Shown in pieces: positions 1-6,264 of a stretch of DNA of 7,988 bases (the stretch's first letter is position 1; each line of letters begins with the position of its first letter). A model generated the notes under the pieces. It worked only from the letters and a program-made list of their open reading frames with translations. It had not been told where the DNA came from and did not search any database. A program made the translations under genes and the position numbers. Source of the DNA: an uncultured Gemmatimonadota bacterium (lineage in GTDB: Bacteria > Gemmatimonadota > Gemmatimonadetes > Gemmatimonadales > Gemmatimonadaceae); the NCBI GenBank assembly GCA_946479895.1, contig CAMLHT010000179.1:1-7988 (forward strand), given 5' to 3'.

Positions 1-111
1 GAACCGCGGTGACACGACCTCGTCCACCAGCGCCATGTTCCAGTCGCCGAAGACCTCCTTGTAGAATCGGCGAACGAGTCCTTTGTTCGTTGCTGCGATC
101 TCGTCGGTCAT
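1..111 (-). CDS. SnoaL-like (polyketide cyclase / ester cyclase fold) protein, 5' fragment
   Basis: Only the first 37 codons are visible; the gene continues past the left edge. The ATG at 111 is preceded by GAGGGAGC, a good Shine-Dalgarno at the usual spacing. The protein begins MTDEIAATNKGLVRRFYKEV and continues with FGDWNMALVDEVVSPRF. The pattern of an N-K-x-L-V-R-R-F-Y helix, then a short N/D-rich turn, then a D-E-x-x-x-P-x-F helix is the classic opening of SnoaL-like ester cyclases of the NTF2 fold. These are small alpha+beta barrel proteins, some of which catalyse polyketide ring closure while most have no known substrate. The catalytic region is outside the window, so no reaction can be assigned. 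A 157-nt gap with a candidate promoter separates it from the esterase gene upstream, so it may be its own transcription unit. Confidence 0.75.
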   Translation of the reverse strand, partial: MTDEIAATNKGLVRRFYKEVFGDWNMALVDEVVSPRF

Positions 112-176
112 GCGTAGCTCCCTCGCATCAGCTGTCACCGACGATCGGCTACAACCCATCGCTCGGCGGAGCGTTT

Positions 177-205
177 GGCATACGATCCCTCTGATTGCAA
201 CGCAA
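177..205 (-). promoter_or_regulatory. candidate sigma-70-like promoter for the SnoaL-like gene
   Basis: Reading the minus strand, TTGCGT (205-200) is followed after exactly 17 nt by TATGCC (182-177). Both are partial matches to -35 and -10 consensus. The position, about 65 nt before the SnoaL-like start and after a hairpin that follows the esterase gene, is sensible. The match is weak and rests on sequence only. Confidence 0.25.
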
Positions 206-226
206 CGGTCGGATCGATGTTCCCGC

Positions 227-243
227 TCCGCCGTGCCGGCGGA
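227..243 (-). terminator. weak hairpin after the EstD-like esterase gene
   Basis: TCCGCCG (227-233) pairs with CGGCGGA (237-243) around a 3-nt loop, 25 nt beyond the esterase stop codon. No T-run follows, so it is at best a weak or factor-assisted terminator or an RNA 3'-end stabiliser. Short GC-rich hairpins also arise by chance in DNA of this composition. Confidence 0.25.
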
Positions 244-268
244 AGAGCAGCGATTCCGGCGACCGCGG

Positions 269-1096
269 TCAGAGATGCCGCTGATGCCGGGCTCGGATGC
301 GACGCCCCAGGAACGCGACGGCGTCGGCCAGGCGGCGACTGGCCGCGGCGTCCGCATGCCCCGCGCCCGCGACCGAGCGGAACTCGTGGGGCACGGCGCA
401 TTCCGTGAGCAGGCGGTGAAGGAACACCGCGCCATCATGCAGCCCGAATTCGTCCGCGTCGCCGCAGTCGACGTACACGCCCATGCCCGCGGCGCGAATC
501 CGATCGAGATTCGCGCGCACGATGCCGTAGACGGAGTTGCGCCGGTATGTCGCCTCGTCTTCACCCATCGCGCGGTGCAGCTCCCCCAGCACCGACGGCA
601 CATGCGGCGGCTGGACGGCAGCCGCCGTCTCCGCGGGAAAGACCGCCGGGGACAGCGCCGCGACCGCGGCGTAGCGCTCCGGTTCACGGAACGCGAGCTT
701 CAACGCGCCATAGCCTCCCATCGACGAACCGATCACCGCGCGAACGTCACCGATGTCGAACCGCTCGGCCACCACGCTCGGGAGCTCGCTCGTGACGAGC
801 GTCTCCCATCGCGGGCCATCCGGCTGGTCGATGTAGAAGCCGCCCACCGTCGGCGTCGTCGCGCAGGCGACCACCGCGCGCGGCAGCTCGCCTCGGTTCC
901 AGGCGGAGTCGTAAATGGGTTTCGCCGCCTCGAGCGACCGCGCGGCGGAAGACATCGCGCCGTGCAGGTGAAGGATCAGCGGCGGGCGCTCTCCGGGGCG
1001 GAGATTCGCCGGGATGAGCACGCGATAGTCCACGCTCGATCCCGTCGAGCGGGCGGCGAACCTCCCCGCGAGGAGTGTGCTGGATTCTGACGTCAT
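269..1096 (-). CDS. alpha/beta hydrolase, esterase D / S-formylglutathione hydrolase-like
   Basis: This is a 275-residue alpha/beta hydrolase of the Esterase_phd / EstD type, which cleaves carboxylic esters. The features appear in the expected order. An oxyanion-region HLHG lies at about residues 43-46. The nucleophile elbow GSSMGGYGALK has Ser125 in G-x-S-x-G. An acidic segment DCGDADEF (210-217) supplies the likely catalytic Asp (213 or 215), and GAGHAD has His247 as the base. The GSSMGGYGAL elbow and the 'YDSAWNRGELPRAVV' stretch resemble antigen-85/EstD relatives. There is no signal peptide, so it is probably cytoplasmic. Length is normal for the family. The ATG at 1096 is the only convincing start, but no strong Shine-Dalgarno precedes it. 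It follows the secreted esterase gene by 78 nt on the same strand and is probably the last gene of the operon. The natural substrate is unknown. A formylglutathione role is not supported by any formaldehyde-pathway neighbour. Confidence 0.85.
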   Translation of the reverse strand: MTSESSTLLAGRFAARSTGSSVDYRVLIPANLRPGERPPLILHLHGAMSSAARSLEAAKPIYDSAWNRGELPRAVVACATTPTVGGFYIDQPDGPRWETLVTSELPSVVAERFDIGDVRAVIGSSMGGYGALKLAFREPERYAAVAALSPAVFPAETAAAVQPPHVPSVLGELHRAMGEDEATYRRNSVYGIVRANLDRIRAAGMGVYVDCGDADEFGLHDGAVFLHRLLTECAVPHEFRSVAGAGHADAAASRRLADAVAFLGRRIRARHQRHL

Positions 1097-1174
1097 GTGT
1101 GAGAGCTGGTAATTTCCCGGAGAACGTAGCGCCCTGGCGCCGCATTACGGGGGCGGAGCGGTGGATCGGCCTGC

Positions 1175-2152
1175 TCACTTCGAGATCATGCCGATCTCGC
1201 CCAGCCACTTCTCCGCCAGCTCGGGCCATCCGGTGATCGGGAGCTTCGTGCGCCGTAGTCCAAACGCATGCCCGCCCTTCGCGAACAGGTGCAGCTCCAC
1301 GGGAACGCCAGCTTTCCTCAGCGCCGCGTGATAGACGAGCGAATTCTCCACGGGATCGACCGGGTCGTTCTCCGCCTGGAGCAGGAACGTGGGGGGTGTT
1401 CGGCTGGTGACCCGAATGTCGGGGTTCAACGCGAAGTCCCGTTCGGGTACCGCCAGATGCCCCGGATAGAGCGCTATCGCGAAATCCGGGCGGCAGCTCA
1501 CAGTGTCCGCCGCATCCACCGCCGGGTACAGTCGCTTCGCGAAATGCGTGCTCATTGCGGCGACCATGTGCCCGCCGGCCGAAAAGCCCAGCACTCCGAT
1601 CCGGTGCGGGTCGATGCGCCACCGCGCGGCCTGGGAGCGCACCAGTCCCACGGTCCTCTGCGCATCCTCCAACGCAGTCCGACAGTCCCGATACGGCCCG
1701 GATTTCACGCACGGCACGCGGTACTTCAGCAAGACGCACGTGATCCCCCTGGACGTCAGCCAGTCACAGGCTTCCGTGCCCTCGAGATCGATCGCGAGGA
1801 TGTTGTATCCTCCGCCGGGGAACACGACTACCGCCGTGCCGGTGTTGCGATTCACGGGCGAGTAGACGGTCATCGTGGGCTGCGACACCCTGTCGACGTA
1901 CGTCCACGGCCGACCGCCGACGAGCTTGGGGTTGCCGGCAGAGTCCACCACCGTGCCTGACACCTCGGGTCCCTTCACGGCCTGCGCGTCAGGGGGTACT
2001 CCCGGCCAGATCGGAACTTGCGTGTGGCCGGGCGACGGCCGCCAGGCGCTCTGCGCTGCGGCGAAGCAAGGCGTTCCAGCGGCGGATGCCAGGAGCACCA
2101 GCATCGCCGTGGCCATGCGGGGTCGCGCTCTCATCGGTGCGTGCCTCGCCAT
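1175..2152 (-). CDS. secreted alpha/beta hydrolase, BD-FAE / acetyl-xylan-esterase-like
   Basis: About 325 residues with an N-terminal basic stretch and a hydrophobic segment (roughly residues 13-35, ending CFAAAQ) that looks like a Sec signal peptide. It probably acts outside the cytoplasm. The mature part is an alpha/beta hydrolase of the family often labelled acetylesterase or 'xylanase B-like' (BD-FAE). It has oxyanion loop FPGGGYN (about 111-117), nucleophile elbow GFSAGG (Ser191), acid in AENDPVDP (Asp263) and base in KGGHAFGL (His295). Expected activity is deacetylation or de-esterification of plant-polysaccharide side chains or small esters. The ATG at 2152 overlaps the TGA of the VOC gene by one base (TGATG), implying translational coupling; an in-frame TTG just upstream is less likely. 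Internal ATGs at codons 7 and 13 are alternative starts that would still keep the hydrophobic segment. No carbohydrate-binding or dockerin module is present. Confidence 0.85.
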   Translation of the reverse strand: MARHAPMRARPRMATAMLVLLASAAGTPCFAAAQSAWRPSPGHTQVPIWPGVPPDAQAVKGPEVSGTVVDSAGNPKLVGGRPWTYVDRVSQPTMTVYSPVNRNTGTAVVVFPGGGYNILAIDLEGTEACDWLTSRGITCVLLKYRVPCVKSGPYRDCRTALEDAQRTVGLVRSQAARWRIDPHRIGVLGFSAGGHMVAAMSTHFAKRLYPAVDAADTVSCRPDFAIALYPGHLAVPERDFALNPDIRVTSRTPPTFLLQAENDPVDPVENSLVYHAALRKAGVPVELHLFAKGGHAFGLRRTKLPITGWPELAEKWLGEIGMISK

Positions 2153-2526
2153 CAAGCGTGCTCGATGTCCTGGCCGAACACGATGGCTACGCCATTCGGG
2201 TCATGGACGGAGAACTCTCGCACGCCGTATGGCTGGTCTGCCGGTTCCGAAGCGACCACCGCACCGCGACCGAGGATCTCCCTACGGTAGGCATCGACGT
2301 CGCGAACCCATTGGAAGAGGTGGACGCCGCGCGGTGTCCCCTCATCTCTGACGAAATGAATGGCGGAGTTGTCGCGCCAGACGACCGCGTAAACGTCGTC
2401 GCCGAAATCCCAGGTGAACCCCAGCACATCGCGATAGAACACCGCGGTGCTCTTCACATCCGGCACATGCAGCACGGTCGCGCCTTGAAAGAACTGGGCT
2501 GGATTGGAGGTAGGCAATGCGGGCAT
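2152..2526 (-). CDS. VOC superfamily protein (glyoxalase / bleomycin-resistance fold)
   Basis: A 124-residue protein with one pair of beta-alpha-beta-beta-beta modules of the vicinal oxygen chelate superfamily. Module 1 has VLHVPDVKSTAVFYRDVLGF (18-37) with the first ligand-type His20 and the FYRDVLGF hallmark. His57 lies in AIHFVRDEG. Module 2 ends HDPNGVAIVFGQ (108-119). In metal-dependent VOC enzymes the last strand usually supplies a Glu after D-P-x-G-x-x-I. Here that position is Val, so the metal site may be incomplete, as in bleomycin-binding and other sequestration proteins. The ATG at 2526 has an excellent Shine-Dalgarno (AAAGGGAGA), so longer readings of this frame upstream are not genuine. 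It lies 14 nt after the GNAT gene and overlaps the next gene by one base. The ligand cannot be predicted. Confidence 0.85.
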   Translation of the reverse strand: MPALPTSNPAQFFQGATVLHVPDVKSTAVFYRDVLGFTWDFGDDVYAVVWRDNSAIHFVRDEGTPRGVHLFQWVRDVDAYRREILGRGAVVASEPADQPYGVREFSVHDPNGVAIVFGQDIEHA

Positions 2527-2540
2527 CGTCGGTCTCCCTT

Positions 2541-3116
2541 TCATCGGCTGGATCGGTTCGTGAGCTCGTCGGCGAGCGGCCGGGTCATCTGCACGAGCGG
2601 CACCTTCACGCCGCCCGGGAGCGTCACCTCCAACCGCTCGACCGCCGTGAAGCCGAGCGCGCGGTAGAGCGGCTCGCCGGGGAGCGTCGCCATGAGCTCG
2701 AGCGCGCCGAACCCCGCCGCCCGCGCCGCGGCGGCGCACGCCGCGAACAACTGCCGTCCGAGGCCGTGCCGCGCCCAGCTCGGGTGGACGAAGAAGGCGC
2801 GGATGCGAGCCGGCTCGGTCGCGGGATCGAGCGGCGCGTCGGCCGCGTCCCCCGCTTTCGCCTGATCGCCGCCATACAGTGTGCGGCGCGCGCTCCACCC
2901 ACCGACAGCGGCCGGCGCGCCGTCCGGCGCGTCGATCACGTAGTACGTTCCGTCCGCGATGAGTTGCGTGTCCACGCCGAAGACGTGCGTGACCAACGCC
3001 TCGACCTGCGCGGGGGTGTAGAACCCCGCGCTCAGGCCGCGCGCGGAGGCGGTGATCAGCGCATTGAGTGCCGGGACGTCGGTCATCGTCGCGAGCCGCA
3101 GTTCCATGAGATCCAT
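2541..3116 (-). CDS. GNAT family N-acetyltransferase
   Basis: A 191-residue Gcn5-related N-acetyltransferase that would transfer an acetyl group from acetyl-CoA to an amine. Motif A, the pyrophosphate-binding segment, is seen as RIRAFFVHPSWARHGLGRQL (104-123), where R-H-G-L-G-R matches the R/Q-x-x-G-x-G/A signature. Motif B follows as LELMATLPGEPLYRALGF (139-156), with the Tyr-x-x-x-Gly-Phe typical of GNATs. Residues 85-103 are an Ala/Asp-rich insertion before motif A. The ATG at 3116 is used here. A second ATG at 3107 has AGGA about 8 nt upstream and is an equally good start, shortening the protein by 3 residues. The gene sits 27 nt after the sugar O-acetyltransferase gene and 14 nt before the VOC gene, in the middle of the operon. 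The acceptor substrate is unknown; antibiotic, polyamine, amino-acid and protein N-terminus acetylation are all possible. Confidence 0.88.
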   Translation of the reverse strand: MDLMELRLATMTDVPALNALITASARGLSAGFYTPAQVEALVTHVFGVDTQLIADGTYYVIDAPDGAPAAVGGWSARRTLYGGDQAKAGDAADAPLDPATEPARIRAFFVHPSWARHGLGRQLFAACAAAARAAGFGALELMATLPGEPLYRALGFTAVERLEVTLPGGVKVPLVQMTRPLADELTNRSSR

Positions 3117-3143
3117 CCTGTCGCTGTACCTGCGGACGTCGCC

Positions 3144-3701
3144 TCAGTCCGCGAGAGAACGAATGACCCGCGCCGGATTTCCTCCGACGAGGCTATTCGG
3201 GGGAACGTCCCTGGTGACGACCGCACCCGCCGCGATCACCGAGTTCTCACCGACCGTGACGCCACCGATGATGATCGCGCCGGAAGCGATCCACACGTTT
3301 CTCTCGATCACGACGGGTCTGGCGATCACGGAGGCGCGTCGCTGGGAGGGCTCGAGGGGATGACCCGACGTGATGATGCTCACGTTCGGACCGATCATCA
3401 CATCATCGGCGATGTCGAGCCCACCGAGATCATAGAACGTGCAATTCTGATTCACGAACACGTTGCGCCCGACGTTGATTTCGAGCCCGCCGGTCGTGTA
3501 GAACGGTGGGATGAGCAAGAAGCTGTCGTCCACCTTCTTGCCTATGAGATCGCTGAACAAGGCCCGGACCTCATCCGCATCGTCGAACGTCAAGCGGTTG
3601 AGAGTGGCGGTGATCGCCATCGCTCGCTTGACGTTCGCCGTCATGGCCGCCGATTCCGGCGTTCTCCTGGGGATCACCCTGGTGCGATCGTCATTCGCCA
3701 T
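3144..3701 (-). CDS. maltose/galactoside-type sugar O-acetyltransferase (left-handed beta-helix)
   Basis: A 185-residue acetyl-CoA-dependent O-acetyltransferase of the Maa/LacA/NodL group. The N-terminal helical cap holds residues such as LNRLTFDDADEVRALFSDLI (35-53). The hexapeptide-repeat beta-helix runs from about 73 (INVGRNVFVNQNCTFYDLGG, VMIGPNVSI) to 179 (NPARVI). The catalytic His114 sits in TSGHPLEP, and the C-terminal trimer-forming repeats IERNVWIASGAIIIGGVTV and AAGAVVTRDVPPNSLVGGNP are intact. The family usually works as a cytoplasmic trimer acetylating the 6-hydroxyl of sugars or glycosides. The ATG at 3701 has GAGGGA 8 nt upstream and overlaps the end of the MFS gene by 11 nt. 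It also restores the N-terminal cap that the family needs, so a longer upstream frame is not used. A xenobiotic (Vat-like) acceptor is possible but the loop sequence fits sugar acetyltransferases better. Confidence 0.9.
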   Translation of the reverse strand: MANDDRTRVIPRRTPESAAMTANVKRAMAITATLNRLTFDDADEVRALFSDLIGKKVDDSFLLIPPFYTTGGLEINVGRNVFVNQNCTFYDLGGLDIADDVMIGPNVSIITSGHPLEPSQRRASVIARPVVIERNVWIASGAIIIGGVTVGENSVIAAGAVVTRDVPPNSLVGGNPARVIRSLAD

Positions 3702-5076
3702 TCGCTGTTTCCCTCGCCTGTGTGCGACGAGCGGCGATCTGCCCGGCGCCCGCGGCGAGCAGGCAGACGATGCCGCCGAACACGATCGGCGCTCGGCCGC
3801 CGGCACGGTCCGCGAGCCATCCGCAGATCGGTCCGCCAATGAGGCCCGTCCCGGCGACGAACACCGTCTGGAGCGCGAGCACGCGCCCCTGCATCTCGCG
3901 CTTCGTATCGACCTGTACGATCGTGGTCGTCGTCGTCATGTACAGAATACTCGCCATGCCGACGAGAAACGCGGCGGGCATGGCGGTCGAGATGCCGCGC
4001 GTGGCCGCCAGCAGCAACATGCCTATTCCCATCGTTGCTGCGCCGCGCACTGCCTGCGAGAGGTGCGCCCTGCCGCGCCTCGCGATGATCAGCGCACTCG
4101 CGACGGCGCCGGCACTGAAGATCGAATAGAGGATCGTGAACACCCCCTCGCTCCGGTGCAGCGATCTCGTGACGAACAGCGGCAGCGTGACGTTGAAGTT
4201 GTACGACAGCGTGCCGATGGCCGCGAGCATGCCGAAGCTGATCCACAACACCGGCGTCGCGAGGATGTACCGGATGCCCTCACGGACCTCGCCCTTTGCG
4301 CGGGGTCGCGCGGGCGTACGGTGCAGCTCGTCCGCGTTCATGGCCCACACGCAGTAGAGCACGGCCGCATAGGTGATCGCGTCGATCGTGAAGCACCATC
4401 CATAGCCGAGCGTCACCGCGATCAGGCCGGCGAGCGCGGGCCCGAACACGCGTGAGATGTTCACAGTGGTGCTGTACAGCACGACGGCGTTCGGCAGATC
4501 CTTCCCTGGTACCATCTCGCTGACGAACGAGCGCCGCAGCGGATTGTCGAACGACAGCACCACCCCGCCGGCGAGCGCCAGCGCGTAGAGTCCGACCAGC
4601 GGTGGATGCGGAAGAAACGCGAGCACCGCCAGGCCGACCGACTGCATCATCTCGAGCGCTTGCGTCACGAACAGCGCGCGCCGCTTGTCGACGCGGTCGG
4701 CGATCGCGCCACCGAAGGGTGACAGAAAGAGGATGGGCCCGTACTGGCACGCCGCGACGCCACCGACCGCGACCCCGCTGGACGTGAGGCGCAGCACGAG
4801 CAGCACGAGCGCGACGTTGGTGAGCCAGTTGCCCGTGTTCGAGATGGACTGCCCGATGAAGAACAGCCGGAAGTTCCGGCTTCTGAGCGAGATGAACGTC
4901 TCGCGCAGCGTACCGGCGCGTGGAGGCGGCTCGGGTCGCGCAGGACCGGTCGATGCCGACGTGGCTATGAGACTCTCCTCGGCACACGACGGCCGCGCGA
5001 GTCGCTTCCTGAGGCCGGGCACGCAACCGCGACCAGGCGGATGGCGGTGGGATCGCTGCGGGCCATATGGGAGCAT
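3691..5076 (-). CDS. MFS efflux transporter (MFS_3 / enterobactin-exporter-like)
   Basis: An approximately 461-residue inner-membrane exporter of the major facilitator superfamily, MFS_3 / EntS-like branch, presumably a drug- or metabolite:proton antiporter with 12 membrane helices. The first helix follows RSRNFRLFFIGQSISNTGNW. Motif A between helices 2 and 3 appears as GGAIADRVDKRR. The branch-typical DNPLRRSFVSEMVPG and NISRVFGPALAGLIA follow, and the second half has GWLADRAGGR near the C-terminus. The start is uncertain. The ATG at 5076 lacks a Shine-Dalgarno and overlaps a candidate -10 box, and the first ~55 residues do not look like family sequence. A strong GAGGAG lies 6 nt before an in-frame ATA at 4968, discussed as a finding. 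As first gene of the minus-strand operon it is followed, with 11-nt overlap, by the sugar acetyltransferase. Substrate unknown. Confidence 0.85.
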   Translation of the reverse strand: MLPYGPQRSHRHPPGRGCVPGLRKRLARPSCAEESLIATSASTGPARPEPPPRAGTLRETFISLRSRNFRLFFIGQSISNTGNWLTNVALVLLVLRLTSSGVAVGGVAACQYGPILFLSPFGGAIADRVDKRRALFVTQALEMMQSVGLAVLAFLPHPPLVGLYALALAGGVVLSFDNPLRRSFVSEMVPGKDLPNAVVLYSTTVNISRVFGPALAGLIAVTLGYGWCFTIDAITYAAVLYCVWAMNADELHRTPARPRAKGEVREGIRYILATPVLWISFGMLAAIGTLSYNFNVTLPLFVTRSLHRSEGVFTILYSIFSAGAVASALIIARRGRAHLSQAVRGAATMGIGMLLLAATRGISTAMPAAFLVGMASILYMTTTTTIVQVDTKREMQGRVLALQTVFVAGTGLIGGPICGWLADRAGGRAPIVFGGIVCLLAAGAGQIAARRTQARETANGE

Positions 5077-5101
5077 AATTCCACGCAAGGCACTTGCTCA
5101 A
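5072..5101 (-). promoter_or_regulatory. candidate promoter for the MFS-led operon
   Basis: On the minus strand TTGAGC (5101-5096) and TATGCT (5077-5072) are separated by 18 nt, a plausible sigma-70-type pair in the otherwise GC-rich spacer. Its location would place transcription start near 5064, downstream of the ATG at 5076. This is one reason to doubt that ATG as the real MFS start. Sequence match only. Confidence 0.3.
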
Positions 5102-5165
5102 GCTGCTCGCGCTTCTGTGTGCTCGGGCCATGTCATCACACGACTATCGGCTCACGGTGCTCGTG

Positions 5166-5185
5166 GCGCCGCGCCGGCGCGGCGC
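5166..5185. repeat. perfect 20-bp GC palindrome in the divergent spacer
   Basis: GCGCCGCGCC is followed immediately by its exact reverse complement GGCGCGGCGC. It lies between the divergent MFS operon and the plus-strand small gene, upstream of both. It could be a dimeric regulator's operator or an extruding cruciform. In DNA of this base composition it may also be accidental. An imperfect pair CCATG-tc-ATCACAC (5127-5140) and GTGTGATCATGG (5204-5215) flanks it. Confidence 0.35.
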
Positions 5186-5272
5186 GCTGGACACTCGCGA
5201 GAGGTGTGATCATGGAGGACGAACGGGGATGGCCCCATGCCGGAGAGCCGGGGAGGGTGAAGCGACGGCTGG

Positions 5273-5560
5273 ATGACGCGGCCCGACGGCGGCGAGTGGG
5301 TTCGGGGCACGCTCTCGAACGGGCGGGCGGTCGAGGTGCTGGCGCGCCTGGTGCCCCAGTACATGTCGGACGAGCGGTTGGCGCTCCCGCTCATGCGGGG
5401 CGGTTGGGAGCTCCGCCCCGTGGCGCCGGACCGCTGGACGGTCGTGGGGCCGGGACTGGCTCCCGGCACGCGCCGTGTCATCTCCAGCGCGCCGACGGCG
5501 GCCAGTGCGGTCGCCGTGGCGAGGCTACGTGAGCAGCGGGGCGACCTGCAGCGGGGGTAG
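5273..5560 (+). CDS. hypothetical small protein, 95 aa
   Basis: I do not recognise the family. The 95-residue product starts MTRPDGGEWVRGTL, is soluble and mixed in charge, with no signal peptide, membrane helix or Cys cluster. Residues 44-60 (GGWELRPVAPDRWTVVG) look like a beta-rich core, and 72-90 is an Ala/Arg-rich helix. It is accepted as a gene because nearly every codon ends in G or C, unlike the overlapping frames, and because it is the only real plus-strand candidate in a spacer flanked by a convergent terminator hairpin. An in-frame TGA lies five codons upstream, so ATG 5273 is the first possible start. The nearest Shine-Dalgarno (GGGGAGGG) is about 15 nt away, farther than usual, which leaves some doubt. 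A longer plus-strand frame from 5212 with a closer ribosome site has poorer codon use. Confidence 0.5.
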   Translation: MTRPDGGEWVRGTLSNGRAVEVLARLVPQYMSDERLALPLMRGGWELRPVAPDRWTVVGPGLAPGTRRVISSAPTAASAVAVARLREQRGDLQRG

Positions 5561-5604
5561 GACGCACTCGACTTCAGCACTCCTTCGCCGGATTCGGGCC
5601 GTCG

Positions 5605-5630
5605 CGGGCGGCTGGTACACCAGCCGCCCG
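5605..5630. terminator. bidirectional hairpin between convergent genes
   Basis: CGGGCGGCTGG (5605-5615) and CCAGCCGCCCG (5620-5630) form a perfect 11-bp stem with a TACA tetraloop. It lies 44 nt after the stop of the plus-strand small gene and 12 nt after the stop of the minus-strand LOG gene, exactly where a shared terminator is expected. No long T-run follows on either side, so termination would rely on the stem, or the hairpin protects 3' ends. Confidence 0.7.
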
Positions 5631-5642
5631 TGGCACGTAGCT

Positions 5643-6257
5643 CTATGACGTCGCCCGGTCGAGCCACTTCGCCACGGCGGGCACCTCGTGGTGCGTCAGA
5701 CGGTCCAGGAGCCGCACAGGCTCGTGGTCGACCAGGAGCATGTCGCGGTGCTCGGGCTTGAGAAAGCGTTCCTCGACCAACCGATCCAGGAACGTGATCA
5801 GCGGATCGAAGAAGCCGTCGATGTCGAGCAGGGCGTGGGGCTTCCGATGGAGCCCGAGCTGGCCCCAGGTCCAGATCTCGAAGAGCTCCTCGAGCGTTCC
5901 GAGCCCGCCAGGCAGGGCGACGAAACCGCTGGCCAGCTCGGACATGACGGCTTTCCGCTCGTGCATGGACCGGACGACACGAAGCTCGCTCAGTCCCCGA
6001 TGCGCGACTTCGCGGGCCGCCAGATGGTGCGGGATCACGCCCACGACCTCGCCGCCGGCAGCCAGCGCCGAATCCGCGACAGCGCCCATCAGGCCCACGT
6101 TTCCGCCGCCGTACACCAGACGAAGTCCGCGCGCGGCGATCGCCGCGCCGAGCTCGCGCGCGAGCGCGCCGTACGAGCCCCGAGCGCCGGGGCTCGATCC
6201 GCAGAAGACGCACACGGTGTGGAATGCATTGCTCGGATGCGCAGCCGTCTGGTCCAT
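5643..6257 (-). CDS. LOG family protein (nucleotide 5'-monophosphate phosphoribohydrolase-like)
   Basis: A 204-residue Rossmann-type protein of the LOG (Lonely Guy / YvdD) family, once mislabelled 'lysine decarboxylase'. Members hydrolyse the N-glycosidic bond of nucleoside 5'-monophosphates; plant and some bacterial members release active cytokinins from their ribotides. Visible signatures are [10 protein letters not shown] (15-24), [10 protein letters not shown] (49-58), SMHERK (97-102) with the conserved Arg/Lys, and [16 protein letters not shown] (116-131), the family's PGGxGTxxE box. Length is standard. The ATG at 6257 has TGAGG at correct spacing, and this ribosome site overlaps the TGA of the RidA gene 7 nt upstream, so the two are very likely co-translated. 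In bacteria the usual role is probably AMP and nucleotide-pool turnover; cytokinin production cannot be concluded. The gene ends just before a strong convergent hairpin. Confidence 0.92.
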   Translation of the reverse strand: MDQTAAHPSNAFHTVCVFCGSSPGARGSYGALARELGAAIAARGLRLVYGGGNVGLMGAVADSALAAGGEVVGVIPHHLAAREVAHRGLSELRVVRSMHERKAVMSELASGFVALPGGLGTLEELFEIWTWGQLGLHRKPHALLDIDGFFDPLITFLDRLVEERFLKPEHRDMLLVDHEPVRLLDRLTHHEVPAVAKWLDRATS

Positions 6258-6264
6258 GGGTACC

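Noticed and set aside
83..1090. Long plus-strand open frame of 335 codons
   Set aside because: It is antisense to the EstD-like esterase, whose catalytic motifs and codon use are clear. The plus-strand translation is Arg/His-rich with no family signature.
2517..3842. Long plus-strand open frame of 441 codons
   Set aside because: It lies opposite the GNAT and sugar acetyltransferase genes. High GC content suppresses stops in antisense frames, and the product is low-complexity Arg-rich.
5212..5532. Alternative plus-strand ORF starting ATGGAGGACGAACGG
   Set aside because: It has a nearer ribosome site than the ORF at 5273, but its downstream translation is Gly/Ala/Arg-rich with poor codon bias where the 5273 frame looks protein-like.
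6175..6195. GAGCCCC / GGGGCTC inverted repeat
   Set aside because: It lies inside the LOG coding sequence over the conserved S-S-P-G-A-R segment, so codon constraint explains it better than a regulatory hairpin.
5152..6213. Minus-strand frame of 353 codons across LOG and the small plus-strand gene
   Set aside because: It runs out of frame through the well-supported LOG gene and crosses a strong terminator hairpin. Its translation is Arg/Ala/Pro low complexity.
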